64,000 nucleotides of DNA from Candidatus Sumerlaeota bacterium (lineage in GTDB: Bacteria > Sumerlaeota > Sumerlaeia > JAFGJS01). The notes beneath the pieces were generated by a model. The model worked only from the letters and a program-made list of their open reading frames with translations, searched no databases and was not told the origin of the DNA. Both the position numbers and the translations under genes were made by a program. Below are positions 47,840 through 59,809 of the stretch, one piece after another (the first letter of the stretch is position 1; each line of letters starts with the position of its first letter). The stretch spans positions 31,600-95,599 of the forward strand of contig JAFGJS010000125.1 of the NCBI GenBank assembly GCA_016928995.1. The letters run 5' to 3'.

Positions 47840-48715
47840 TTAAACGTTGTGACCGCTGCAGACCGGGCCGCAGGTTTGGATGCGGTCGAGCAATTCCTGG
47901 CGGCGCGAGGGGATGCACGGAATCCAGTGCGTCAACAAGATGCCTGCGCCTCCGACTTCCAACAAGCGGTCGCGCATGCCTGCCACCAATTCGGGGTTGC
48001 CGCCGGGAGCGCCCCAGGGTTCGAAGCCTTCTTCGCGAATCCGGGATAAAGCATCCAGGTCATCGTTCCCATAATCCCATAAAACGTGAATCACGTCCTT
48101 GGGCAAATGCCGTTCCGCTTCAAGCGCCTTATCCCGATGGATCGCGGTTTCCGGCCAATGACACGCCGAATCGTTCCAGAATAAGGTGCGCAGGTGGCGC
48201 GTGACGAGTCCGTCGCGCAATGTTTTGATCGCCTTCACATATTGCCTGTAGCTTCGATCATGATCCTCATCCATGCCGATATGAAAAAATCTCGCAGGTT
48301 TTACAACGGCGATGAGCTCGTCGATGATTTTGAAGGCGTGTTCCCAATAGGCCGGCCGGTCGAATAGTTTTTTATGCGGACGGAACCAGTGGTTGTGCTG
48401 ATGGTAGGCGCTCTGCGAGAAGTTAAGTTTGATGGCTGTTTCGATTTCGTGTTGCGCGGCGCGGTCTGTCAGCTGCGCCAGCACGTCCATGTCCTGGGTG
48501 TATGGCCGGGCCAGTTCGGGATGGGAGGCGTAACGCACGCCGTCTTTCGGGTCGATCAAGAGGAGATTAAGACCGGCTTCCGCCATTGCGTCGATCAATT
48601 CCAAGCCCAGTTTGAGATTGAACGGCTCCTCTTTGTCCTTATTGGCGTTCCAGACAGGATCATAGTGCGTGATGTGCAGCAAGTAACCGCGTATTGGCAG
48701 CGTTTTTTGATTCAT
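47840..48715 (-). CDS. Putative TIM-barrel glycoside hydrolase-like protein (GH20-like)
   Basis: GYLLHITHYDPVW, LLLIDPKDGVRYASHPEL, ARFFHIGMDEDHDRSY. Confidence 0.5.
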   Translation of the reverse strand: MNQKTLPIRGYLLHITHYDPVWNANKDKEEPFNLKLGLELIDAMAEAGLNLLLIDPKDGVRYASHPELARPYTQDMDVLAQLTDRAAQHEIETAIKLNFSQSAYHQHNHWFRPHKKLFDRPAYWEHAFKIIDELIAVVKPARFFHIGMDEDHDRSYRQYVKAIKTLRDGLVTRHLRTLFWNDSACHWPETAIHRDKALEAERHLPKDVIHVLWDYGNDDLDALSRIREEGFEPWGAPGGNPELVAGMRDRLLEVGGAGILLTHWIPCIPSRRQELLDRIQTCGPVCSGHNV

Positions 48716-48781
48716 TCCGCGTTTCTCCAGTGACCGTATATATCTCTCGAAATTACCATCGGTGCAAGGATGTTATATCAG

Positions 48782-49318
48782 CTATTCCACAGGTGAGAGC
48801 GGCGTTCCATACGTGCGGCGATGGATATGCGCGGTCATGGCGCGGGCGACCTTTTGCGATTGGTAGAAGATTTCTTCCTCGCTGCGGCAGGATTCGCGGA
48901 CGGCGGAGCCGGGGACGACGACGCCTTTCTCCACGCTGAACAGGCGCGCCACAATGGTGTAGTTGTCGTCGAGCTTCGACACGCTGCCTACGATCAGGTA
49001 GTCGGCGCCGGCCCAGGCGCCGAGCGCTTTCCAGCGCCGCTGCATCAGGCGGCTGTCTTTCGGCAGTTCCACGCCCTCCACCGGCTCCAGGAAGCGGTTG
49101 ATGTCCTGTCGTTCAAGCAGCACGATCCCGCGCTCGCCGCTCATGAAGGTCATGATGTATTCCGGCACGGCGATGGAGAGTTTGTCCGCGTCATTCGCGC
49201 CCGTGGCGCTTTCAAAGTTCATCACCAGCACTCGTTTATAATTCGCATAGCATCCAGCGCTGATCGCCGGGAAAACCAGCAGCATCAACAGCCGCAGCGT
49301 CCACAGTCGCATTCTCAT
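48782..49318 (-). CDS. Lipoprotein resembling CsgG/FlgO-type periplasmic domains
   Basis: Lipobox-like LLLVFPAISAGC region; RVLVMNFE, IVLLERQDINRFL, GADYLIVGSVSKLDD. Confidence 0.65.
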   Translation of the reverse strand: MRMRLWTLRLLMLLVFPAISAGCYANYKRVLVMNFESATGANDADKLSIAVPEYIMTFMSGERGIVLLERQDINRFLEPVEGVELPKDSRLMQRRWKALGAWAGADYLIVGSVSKLDDNYTIVARLFSVEKGVVVPGSAVRESCRSEEEIFYQSQKVARAMTAHIHRRTYGTPLSPVE

Positions 49319-49346
49319 CGTTGCATCTCCGGGTCAAAACGAAATT

Positions 49347-49910
49347 TTATCGCTTCTTCGTATAAAAACTGTCTGAAAAGCATTTGAGAATATCATCTAA
49401 TTGTCTGATACTGAGACGTTGTTTCTCAAGCATCTCATGATTAAAAATGCGGTGATAATTTCCTGCTTGGGTCTTATCCTTTTTATTGAGATACTTCTCG
49501 TGAAATATCCCCTTCACTACGTCCGAACGCACGCATTGAATATTCGGCACATGGCAATTGAGTATTCGTAAAAACAAACTCTCAATGCATGGCTCCGATT
49601 TACTGAAAGACACTTTTGTTCCAGATATTGTTTTTAAAAGAATATTGGGCCACTTTCGATCGCCATTCATCAGCACGATACAGCGGTCAAACGCAGCATT
49701 ACGCAGCCTCTTTTTTGTCGTATGAATAATGGAATCAGGCGATCCTCCGCCAGCGTTTTCGACCTTGCAACTAATTCCGCTATCCCTTGCCAAGTAAAGT
49801 TCCTTTAAGTATATCAGAAATGCCTGTTCCGTTGGCCCCTCGCCCATCAGCAGGCAGGTGTGTTTGGCTTGCCTGTGCTTTTTCTTATAAGGATTAGTTC
49901 TTGACATCAA
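49347..49910 (-). CDS. RloB-like / TOPRIM-like protein
   Basis: TCLLMGEGPTEQAFLIYLKELY, CIVLMNGDRKWP, KSEPCIESLFLRIL; partner of adjacent AAA ATPase. Confidence 0.75.
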   Translation of the reverse strand: MMSRTNPYKKKHRQAKHTCLLMGEGPTEQAFLIYLKELYLARDSGISCKVENAGGGSPDSIIHTTKKRLRNAAFDRCIVLMNGDRKWPNILLKTISGTKVSFSKSEPCIESLFLRILNCHVPNIQCVRSDVVKGIFHEKYLNKKDKTQAGNYHRIFNHEMLEKQRLSIRQLDDILKCFSDSFYTKKR

Positions 49911-51139
49911 CGAATATTCGGCACGCCGCCGTATGCTCCTGACATATATTTGGCATATATATTGTCATCGCTGCGAACGCCTGTCATTGAATCCAAACGC
50001 CACGATTCACTTTCGCACATATCATTTTTTTCGACAAGTTGAATCTGATATTTGTTCAGATAATTCAGGGTTTCCATCGAATGACAGCTAAATATCAGCT
50101 GCGCATTATTTGGATTTGTGTTTGGATTGCTAAATAAATCCAACACAGGCGGAATCATGTGTGGATGCAAATCAGACTCAAATTCATCAATGATCGCAAT
50201 CCCGCCGGAATTCAATACAGGCAATATATCGGAAAGAAGCACAAACAAACTTTGTGTCCCGCTTGATTCCTGCCAAAAAGGCAGCATTATTTTCTTCTTT
50301 CCAATTTGATGTGCGCCATAAGGCAAATAGAATTCTTCTTTTTTATCGTCATCTATAATTTTTCTTATCTCAACTTGCCGCAATCCCAAATCGAAATTGG
50401 CAAGCATGCTATCCACTTCTTGCTTCATATCACTACGCTGATAAAAATATTCTGCAGCCGCTAAAATATCATTGTCGGATAGCTTGTACATATTATGGCC
50501 GTGAACGTTGCTAGAAAATTGATTGAAATAACGCACTACCGACTCACTATCTTTATCTTCAGTTTGTTTAAGCAAAGAAACGATAGTGGAGTTCGGACGC
50601 AGTATTTTCGTTATCATCGATGACTTGATCCCCCAATCAGACCGAACCGTAGTTTTTTTGGTTACAGGATCAGTTGTGCGATGTATAAGATTGCGTGACC
50701 TCTTTCCCTTTAGGTGAAGAGTTTCATCAAGGATAGATTGTTCTGATAATACGATTTCATATGAATATATTTGTCCATTTATTTCGAAATCAATTCCCAG
50801 TTCGCTATTCTGTTTTGCTTGTAAAAAAAATGGATTGAAACGGAGAGGGGCATCCGGTTCCAGCATTTGAAAGCTATACAGCATCAGCCAGCGGAGATAA
50901 GTGGGGATTTTCAGCAGGTTTGTTTTACCAGAGCCATTGGGGCCGACGACTGCCATTACCTTGTTCAATCGAGCGCCAGATGGAGCCTGAGCGATATATA
51001 GGCTGTCCGGAGCCTTTTGATTAAGGACAAAGGATACCTCTACGGTGTCTTTGAACGAATAAAAATTTCGAGCGCGAAAAGCATGAAGCATGATTGAGCC
51101 GCTTTCTATAGCGCAGAATAAGATATTGCGCGATGGCAC
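49907..51139 (-). CDS. AAA ATPase (AAA_15/AAA_21, RloA-like); start may be the Met at ~51091
   Basis: FRARNFYSFKDTVEVSF, VVGPNGSGKTNLLKI, IAIIDEFESDLHPHMIPPVL, LIFSCHSMETLN. Confidence 0.88.
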   Translation of the reverse strand: MPSRNILFCAIESGSIMLHAFRARNFYSFKDTVEVSFVLNQKAPDSLYIAQAPSGARLNKVMAVVGPNGSGKTNLLKIPTYLRWLMLYSFQMLEPDAPLRFNPFFLQAKQNSELGIDFEINGQIYSYEIVLSEQSILDETLHLKGKRSRNLIHRTTDPVTKKTTVRSDWGIKSSMITKILRPNSTIVSLLKQTEDKDSESVVRYFNQFSSNVHGHNMYKLSDNDILAAAEYFYQRSDMKQEVDSMLANFDLGLRQVEIRKIIDDDKKEEFYLPYGAHQIGKKKIMLPFWQESSGTQSLFVLLSDILPVLNSGGIAIIDEFESDLHPHMIPPVLDLFSNPNTNPNNAQLIFSCHSMETLNYLNKYQIQLVEKNDMCESESWRLDSMTGVRSDDNIYAKYMSGAYGGVPNIR

Positions 51140-51244
51140 AAAAAAATGTATATCATCGCCTATCTCCTATGTTTTTATGTCAAAAATATGCCAATATCAA
51201 CATAAAATTGTTAAAAGGATCGAAATCAAGCCACAATCTTCTTT

Positions 51245-52558
51245 TTACCAATACGCTGATTTGTTTTTGCAGCGGCGGGTGTAAAGCGCGCAGCCGATGA
51301 AGCAGAGCACGGCGATGAATTCCGTGGCGACGGTGGCCGCGGCCGCGCCGAACGCGGCGAAGCGAGGAATCCAGAGCAGGTTCAGCATCAGATTCGTCAC
51401 GGCCATCGCAGAGCCGATGATCATCACCTGTGTCTGGCGCTTCGTGGCGCCGAAGTAATTTCCCGTGCACATCGAGATGCAGTAAATCGGAAAGGACCAC
51501 GCCAGCAAGCCAAGCAGCGGCACGGTCATGGCGTATTCGCCGCTGCGATAAAGCACTTTGTCCACCCAGAACTCGCGGAAGGGAAAGACGACAAGCACGA
51601 ATCCGAGGCCGATGAGGATGAACAGCGGCAGCGTTTTGCGGTAAAGGGCCAGGGCTTTCTCGCCAGTGCGCTCCGCCATGGCGGGGAAGAGGACGTTGCA
51701 GAGGCTGCTGGGCACGACCAGCGCGGCCAGCACGAGCCGGTATCCGGCGTTATAGTACGCGACCACGTCGTCGTTCCACATCAGCCCGAGCATCACGGTG
51801 TCCATGTAAAAATAAAGCAGCGTGGCGAGCATCTGGAGCGAAAACGGCAGCGCGCCGCGCACGATGTCCTTGGCTTCGGGCTGCTCATCGCGATACGCAT
51901 TGTTTTGAAACAGCCCTGTCGCGATTTTACCCGAGATTAAATAATCCAGCGCTTCAATCACAAGGAGCGCGGCGAAAAGCAGCGTCACATTTTTTGTTTT
52001 CCATGCGATGGCCGTTCCCACGATCAGCGTCAGCGCGCGCATCAGCAGGTTCAGCGCGGCCGGCCATTGCATGCGCTGATGCCCATAAAACAGGGTGTCG
52101 AAATTCTGCTTCATGCCGCGTACGCATAGCGCGGCGACGGCCAGCGCCGTCATGACGATTAATGCGGATTGGCCCTTGAGCAGCGCGACGATCACGCCTG
52201 CGGCGACGCCGGCGATGAGCGTCATCGCGGCCAGCAGCGCCTTCATCCGGCGCAGCATCTGGAAGAGCTGCCATGAGCCTTTGGGCTGGCGCGCGATGTC
52301 CTGCACGGCCCAGCGGTGCAAGCCCATGTCGGGAAAGATCGAGAAGATTTGCGCCAGGCAGAAGACAAAGCTGAAGACGCCGAACAAGGCGCGGCCCAGC
52401 ACGTTGGCATAGACGATCGTCGTGATCATGCCGATCAGTTTCGCCAGCGTGTCGCAGCCGATCATCCAGAGCGTGTTGCGCCCCAGCTGCGAACGCAGCA
52501 GCCGGATCAGTCCATTGCGTTGTTCGCCGGGCGATGTGTCGTGGTTCGTCGCGGCCAT
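51245..52558 (-). CDS. Polysaccharide flippase / MATE-like membrane protein
   Basis: LGRNTLWMIGCDTLAKLIGMITTIVYANVLGRALFGVFSFVFCLAQIFSIFPDMGL; many TM segments. Confidence 0.85.
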   Translation of the reverse strand: MAATNHDTSPGEQRNGLIRLLRSQLGRNTLWMIGCDTLAKLIGMITTIVYANVLGRALFGVFSFVFCLAQIFSIFPDMGLHRWAVQDIARQPKGSWQLFQMLRRMKALLAAMTLIAGVAAGVIVALLKGQSALIVMTALAVAALCVRGMKQNFDTLFYGHQRMQWPAALNLLMRALTLIVGTAIAWKTKNVTLLFAALLVIEALDYLISGKIATGLFQNNAYRDEQPEAKDIVRGALPFSLQMLATLLYFYMDTVMLGLMWNDDVVAYYNAGYRLVLAALVVPSSLCNVLFPAMAERTGEKALALYRKTLPLFILIGLGFVLVVFPFREFWVDKVLYRSGEYAMTVPLLGLLAWSFPIYCISMCTGNYFGATKRQTQVMIIGSAMAVTNLMLNLLWIPRFAAFGAAAATVATEFIAVLCFIGCALYTRRCKNKSAYW

Positions 52559-52749
52559 TCATCCATCCTGCGTCGATCAACGTATCGATGCGCATCATCC
52601 GCAAGCAACCGGCATGCTGTCCAGCAAACAATGCATAATTCGCAGGAACCGATTGAGTTTACGGACTGCCGGGCGATTGACAGACGAATTTCCTACAGGC
52701 AAAATTTGCGTTCTGATTATAAGTTGATCTCGAAATTGGGAGAGAGTGA

Positions 52750-53406
52750 ATGAGCCGGGCATACGATGCAGTGATCTTTGATCTGGACGGCACGCTGATC
52801 GACAGTCAGCCGGCGCACGAGGCGTGTTGGAAGGCGGCGCTGATGCGCCAGGGGATCGAATTGGACGAACGGCAGCTGCGGCTTTGCCTCGGATTGACCA
52901 GCCCGCAATTCGCCGCGCGCATCGAGAAGATCCTAGGCCGCAGCATTCCAGACGTTGAGCTAGCCATTCGGGAGAAGCGGCGGCTGTATTTCAACCGTTT
53001 CGAGGAACTTGTCCGTCCGATTGACGGCGCGGCAGAATTGCTTCAGCGGTTGCATGGCCGGTATCGGCTGGCGCTTTGCACCACTGCCGGTCTTCGCGTC
53101 GTGGGTCAGACGTTGAAACGCATGAACTGGCGAGGGGTGTTCGAGGTTGTCACGGCGATCGATCATGTCCCCGCGCCGAAGCCGGATCCGGAGATTTATC
53201 GATTCACGTTGGATCGTTTGAAACTTGAGAGCTCGCGCGCATTGGCTTTCGAGGACAGCCCCGCAGGCATTCAGAGCGCCCTCGGAGCAAGGCTCGATGC
53301 CGTCGCCATCGCCTCGACGTACGATGCGCCGTTGTTGCTGGAGCATGGCGCGCATTGCGTGTTTGAAAATTGCGCCGATCCCGGGATCAATGCGATTTTG
53401 CCCTGA
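52750..53406 (+). CDS. HAD-superfamily hydrolase (beta-phosphoglucomutase/phosphatase-like)
   Basis: YDAVIFDLDGTLIDSQPAHEACW, ALCTTAG, APKPDPEIYRFTLDRL, LAFEDSPAGIQSAL. Confidence 0.92.
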   Translation: MSRAYDAVIFDLDGTLIDSQPAHEACWKAALMRQGIELDERQLRLCLGLTSPQFAARIEKILGRSIPDVELAIREKRRLYFNRFEELVRPIDGAAELLQRLHGRYRLALCTTAGLRVVGQTLKRMNWRGVFEVVTAIDHVPAPKPDPEIYRFTLDRLKLESSRALAFEDSPAGIQSALGARLDAVAIASTYDAPLLLEHGAHCVFENCADPGINAILP

Positions 53407-53448
53407 TGTGCGTTGCGTTTCAGCGGGTGAGGACGGCTGGAAAAAGAT

Positions 53449-53482
53449 ACCGGGCGAGGTCCGTTTGCTGAACTCGCCCGGT
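53449..53482. terminator. Stem-loop between convergent HAD and rplY genes
   Basis: ACCGGGCGAG-N14-CTCGCCCGGT. Confidence 0.65.
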
Positions 53483-53513
53483 TTGATGTTTATGATGCGC
53501 CGGTTGTTGGCGT

Positions 53514-54161
53514 TTATTCCTTGCCGGCTTCTTCCTTTTCGCCTTCGCCTTCAGCGCCTTCCGCCGCAGCGCCTTCCGCCGCCGCCTCTTCCGGCAGCGC
53601 TTCACGCGTCGCCTTCACTACGGCCACGGCGTCGTCCATGTGCTCAACCACTTCTAAGCCTTCGGGAATGGTGAGATCCGCGACGGTCAGTTTTTGCCCG
53701 ACGCGCAACGCCGTGATATCCGCGGCGACCAGCGCCGGGGCCTGGTCCGGCAGACAACGCACTGTGATCGAATTGAGCAGGTGCTCCAGGGAACCGCCCT
53801 GGCGCACGCCCACCGGCGTTCCGACGAGCTCGACGCGCACGCTGAACGTCATTTGTTTATCCAGCGTCAGCCGCATCAGATCGGCGTGCAAAATTTGTCC
53901 CGTGACGGGATGGCGCTGCACATCCTTAATCAAGGCGCGGATTTCTCCGTCGCCCTGCTTCCATTTGGCCGTGACCATCGGATTGTCGCGGATGTCGTGG
54001 CTCAGAACATACTCCACGTCATGCGCGTTTACTGCGGCGCTTTTCGGTTCGTTGTCCGCGCCATAGATGATCGCCGGTATTTTTCCCTCGCGCCGCAGAC
54101 GTCTGCCGGCTCCTTTGCCCGCTGTGCTACGCGGCTCAATCGTCAGTTGTTTCAGTTCCAT
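53514..54161 (-). CDS. rplY: 50S ribosomal protein L25/general stress protein Ctc
   Basis: RSTAGKGAGRRLRREGKIPAIIYG, ALIKDVQRHPVTGQILHADLMRL, VELVGTPVGVRQGGSLEHLL. Confidence 0.95.
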   Translation of the reverse strand: MELKQLTIEPRSTAGKGAGRRLRREGKIPAIIYGADNEPKSAAVNAHDVEYVLSHDIRDNPMVTAKWKQGDGEIRALIKDVQRHPVTGQILHADLMRLTLDKQMTFSVRVELVGTPVGVRQGGSLEHLLNSITVRCLPDQAPALVAADITALRVGQKLTVADLTIPEGLEVVEHMDDAVAVVKATREALPEEAAAEGAAAEGAEGEGEKEEAGKE

Positions 54162-54346
54162 TGTTTTTCACCCAAAGAGTGTTGAAAATCTTGCGGTTAT
54201 TTTGTGTCTCCGAACAAAGGCGATCAAACTATGTTTTGCCGGCCCGGCTGTCAACAGGAAAGTGAACGGTTTAATCGGGATTCGCGCAATTTTCTGCGCC
54301 GTGGCCGTTTTATTCGCATTTCTGGATTTTTCGATGCGAGTTTAAT

Positions 54347-54384
54347 ACAAAACCGCCCGGACCGGATCAATTACGGCCGGGCGG
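54347..54384 (-). terminator. Rho-independent terminator after rpoZ (minus strand)
   Basis: Minus strand CCGCCCGG...CCGGGCGG followed by TTTTGT. Confidence 0.75.
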
Positions 54385-54419
54385 ATTAGTTTTTCGAGCC
54401 TTTCGGCAAACAAGCCCGT

Positions 54420-54677
54420 TTAATCTTCGCGGTTGGCGATGTCCACGAGCTTCTCTGTTTTTTTCTTCTGCTGGACGTTCAGCACTCCCGCGAAGAATTC
54501 GCGCAGGGCGATGTTGTCCAGTGTTTCCTCGTCGCTGAGGCGTTCCACTTTGGGTTTAGCGCCGCGGCGCAGTTCGCGCACGCGCTGTGAAACGATGTTG
54601 ACGATGCGGTATTTCGCCTGGTTCGTTGCAGAGGAAATGTTGTCGAAGTCCTGCTCAAGTATGTTATCCACATCCAT
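54420..54677 (-). CDS. rpoZ: DNA-directed RNA polymerase omega subunit
   Basis: ATNQAKYRIVNIVSQRVRELRRGAKPKV...NIALREFFAG. Confidence 0.8.
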   Translation of the reverse strand: MDVDNILEQDFDNISSATNQAKYRIVNIVSQRVRELRRGAKPKVERLSDEETLDNIALREFFAGVLNVQQKKKTEKLVDIANRED

Positions 54678-54901
54678 CGGGTGTCGTTACCTCCCCTTGC
54701 CCGAAATGATTGTCGAGAAGCGCCAAGCCTGAAATTCAACGGCTTGCGCCGTCCCGCTGCAACTTCTCCCGGTTGATTGCCTGCATACTTAGGCGCCGGA
54801 TTGTATTGTCCCTGTTTGAGGCAATCAAGAACGAAATTGTAAGATTTCCATGTTTTTTTGCTGTTGGCGCGAAAAAACACGGATCGCTGTGCATCGTTTA
54901 C

Positions 54902-56812
54902 TTATCTTTTGCCGCCGTCTTCCACTTCGTATTCGGCGTCCACGACGTCTTCCGCGGCGGCGGAGGATCCGGCTCCGGCATCCCCGCCAGCGCTCGATGC
55001 GCCGGCTCCCGCGCCTCCGCTTTGATACATCGCCGCTGAAATGGTGTGCAGGGTTTTGGTCAGCTGTTCGTGCTTGCTTTTCAGTTTGTCGGCGTCGCCG
55101 CTGCGCAATGCTTCGCGCAGTTCCTTGATGCTGTCTTCGATTTTGGTCTTATTCTCACCGGTGATCGCGCTGCTGTTGTCATGCATCGTACGTTCGGCGG
55201 CATAGATCAGGTTTTCCGCTTCATTGCGCAGCGTCGCGGTCTCCTTCTTTTTGCGGTCATCGTCCGCGTACTCGGCCGCGTTTTTCACCATGCGGTCGAT
55301 TTCATCGTCGCTCAGGCCGCTGGAGGATTCGATGCGGATCTTTTGCTCCTTGCCGGTGCCGAGGTCTTTCGCCGACACGTGGAGAATGCCGTTCGCGTCG
55401 ATGTCGAAGGTCACTTCGATCTGCGGCACGCCGCGCGGCGCAGGCGGCAGACCGACCAACTCGAATTTGCCCAGCGTGCGGTTGTCAATGGCCATTTCAC
55501 GCTCGCCCTGCAGCACGTGAATGTTCACCGCGGTTTGATTGTCCGCCGCCGTGCTGAAGATCTCCCGCTTCTCCACGGGGATCGTGGTGTTGCGTTCGAT
55601 CAGGCGAGTGAACACGCCGCCCAAGGTCTCGATGCCCAGCGAAAGCGGCGTCACGTCGAGCAGCAGCACGTCGGTCACTTCTCCGCCCAGCACACCGCCC
55701 TGGATCGCGGCGCCGATCGCCACGACTTCGTCCGGGTTCACGCTGCGGTTCGGTTCTTTCTCGAAGAGCTCGCTGACTTTCTTTTGGACCATGGGAATGC
55801 GTGTCGAGCCGCCGACCAGGATTACTTCGCCGATGTCCTTGGGCTCCACGCCGGCGTCCTTCAGGGCCATGCGGCATGGACCGAGCGTGTTTTGCACCAA
55901 ATCGCTGATTAGTGATTCGAACTTAGCCCGGGAAAGTTTCGTGTTCAGGTGCTTCGGGCCTGAGGCGTCGGCTGTGATGAACGGAAGATTGATGTCGGTC
56001 TCCGTCGAGGAGCTTAATTCGCACTTGGCCTTTTCCGCCGCTTCCTTCAGGCGCTGCAGGGCCATTTTATCCTGGCGCAGGTCGATGCCGTTTTCCTGCT
56101 TGAAACTATCCGCCAGCCAGTCGATCACTTTCTGGTCGAAGTCATCGCCGCCCAGGTGCGTGTCGCCGTTAGTCGATTTCACTTCAAAGACGCCGTCGCC
56201 CAGTTCGAGAATCGAGATGTCGAAGGTGCCGCCGCCCAAGTCGTAGACCGCGATTTTTTCTTCCTTGCCTTTGTCGAGGCCGTAGGCCAGCGCCGCGGCG
56301 GTCGGTTCGTTGATGATGCGCAGCACTTCCAGACCGGCGATTTGCCCGGCGTCTTTCGTGGCCTGGCGCTGGGAGTCGTTGAAGTAAGCCGGCACGGTGA
56401 TCACGGCCTGGGTCACTTTTTCGCCGAGGTAGTCTTCGGCGGTCTGTTTCATTTTTTGCAGGATGCGGGCGCTGATCTCAGGCGGGGTGTATTGCTTGCC
56501 GTGCGCCTGGATCGAGCAATCGCCGTTGTCGCGGCGAACCACGGTGTACGGCATGCGGGCGCGCTCTTTTTGCGCCTCGTCGTACTTCAGGCCGATGAAG
56601 CGTTTGATCGAGAAAATCGTGTTTTCCGGATTGGTCACGGCTTGCCGCTTGGCGACTTGCCCCACGAGCTGTTCGCCGCCGTCAGTATACGCCACGACCG
56701 ACGGAGTCGTGCGCGCGCCTTCCGCGTTGGTGATCACCTTCGGCTCGCCGCCTTCAATCACCGCCACACACGAATTTGTCGTTCCTAAGTCAATTCCAAT
56801 GATTCTTCCCAT
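54902..56812 (-). CDS. dnaK: Molecular chaperone DnaK
   Basis: [43 protein letters not shown]...[12 protein letters not shown]. Confidence 0.97.
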   Translation of the reverse strand: MGRIIGIDLGTTNSCVAVIEGGEPKVITNAEGARTTPSVVAYTDGGEQLVGQVAKRQAVTNPENTIFSIKRFIGLKYDEAQKERARMPYTVVRRDNGDCSIQAHGKQYTPPEISARILQKMKQTAEDYLGEKVTQAVITVPAYFNDSQRQATKDAGQIAGLEVLRIINEPTAAALAYGLDKGKEEKIAVYDLGGGTFDISILELGDGVFEVKSTNGDTHLGGDDFDQKVIDWLADSFKQENGIDLRQDKMALQRLKEAAEKAKCELSSSTETDINLPFITADASGPKHLNTKLSRAKFESLISDLVQNTLGPCRMALKDAGVEPKDIGEVILVGGSTRIPMVQKKVSELFEKEPNRSVNPDEVVAIGAAIQGGVLGGEVTDVLLLDVTPLSLGIETLGGVFTRLIERNTTIPVEKREIFSTAADNQTAVNIHVLQGEREMAIDNRTLGKFELVGLPPAPRGVPQIEVTFDIDANGILHVSAKDLGTGKEQKIRIESSSGLSDDEIDRMVKNAAEYADDDRKKKETATLRNEAENLIYAAERTMHDNSSAITGENKTKIEDSIKELREALRSGDADKLKSKHEQLTKTLHTISAAMYQSGGAGAGASSAGGDAGAGSSAAAEDVVDAEYEVEDGGKR

Positions 56813-57302
56813 GATTGAATCTCCCTATTTATCGAATCGATTATATTTTTCATTCATCTCAGACATAAACACTCCGAAGAGTAATAGGCTAAAGTAGAGG
56901 AGGAATCATTTCTGCAACTCATAACCGGTAACATTGCCATAGCCACGAAAAAGACTAAAAGACTCACTGTGACTTTTATACGAATGGCGCTCGTGCTTGT
57001 TTTTATATTTTGATTTGCCATATATGTTACCTTTCTGATTGATGAAGATGCATCAAGAGTGAAATCGACTAAAGCAATGACCTGAGCCCGATTTTGTAGT
57101 CTTGATTCCGTTTTCTCTCTCAGAGTGTTCTTCTGCTTTAACCTGTTAATCTTTCATTCATGTCCTAAATTATCCTGCGCGAGTAAACCCCAGCCCCTAG
57201 ACCCTAGACCCTCAGCAGAAAACGGGAGCCGTCGCGCTCATGGCTCCCCCGCAGTTTCAGGACGCATTGTTGATTCGTCCGCAAGCTGCGGACTGCGCGG
57301 GG

Positions 57303-57342
57303 CAAGACGCCGGGAGCCGGGTTGATCGCCCCCGGCGTCTTG
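57303..57342 (-). terminator. Stem-loop downstream of groEL (minus strand)
   Basis: CAAGACGCCGGG-N16-CCCGGCGTCTTG; no clear U tract. Confidence 0.55.
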
Positions 57343-57364
57343 GAGAACCGCGTATTCTTCATTC

Positions 57365-59056
<1,692 letters not shown>

Positions 59057-59077
59057 CTATCCGCATGCGGCGGATGT

Positions 59078-59368
59078 TTAGCTCAAGACGCCGACAATGT
59101 CGTCTTCGCGCATGATCAGGTACTCGATGCCGTCCAGTTTGACTTCCGTGCCGGCGTATTTGCCGAACAGGATTTCGTCGCCTTCTTTGACGTCCATCGG
59201 AATGCGCTTGCCGTCGTCTTGCTTTTTGCCAGCGCCAACGGCGATGATTTTGCCGCGCTGCGGTTTTTCCTTCGCGGTGTCCGGGATGATGATTCCTCCG
59301 GCGGTCTTGGCCTCGTCAGCCTCTACTCTTTGGACCAGCACACGGTCGCCCAGTGGTTTCAGGTTCAT
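59078..59368 (-). CDS. groES: Co-chaperonin GroES
   Basis: [47 protein letters not shown]. Confidence 0.98.
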   Translation of the reverse strand: MNLKPLGDRVLVQRVEADEAKTAGGIIIPDTAKEKPQRGKIIAVGAGKKQDDGKRIPMDVKEGDEILFGKYAGTEVKLDGIEYLIMREDDIVGVLS

Positions 59369-59809
59369 GCCTATGAACCTCCTTTCACTTCAGATGTGAT
59401 GTATTTGATTAAATTTTCCTAATAATCGTGTTCTGTGGTTGGGCGTAGAAACACCCTCATCACAAGTTGTTGCAATGTAATGATCCTAAAGCAACCATCA
59501 CGCCATACGCTGGCAGTTTTTTCTATCTATGGATAAGATCAGTATTTATAGTATTTTGAGTCAGCCGGGATCGTTGCGTCGGAAGATCCAAAAAGCATGT
59601 TTCGATCTAATATCGGCTCATAATGATACAATGCGACACAGATGTTCGTGAAGTGTATCAGGATGGTGCTATAGAAGCGAAAATAGTCCTCTTCAGCGGC
59701 AGATGTGATCCAATTTGCGGCATTGAGCTTCATCGCCGGAAGGATGAGTGGAAAATGTAGACAGTTGAAATTATGGCATTTATGGTTGATGGCGATTCTC
59801 GTCTGGCGG

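Noticed and set aside
59369-59540. CIRCE operator upstream of groES
   Set aside because: No TTAGCACTC/GAGTGCTAA inverted repeat visible.
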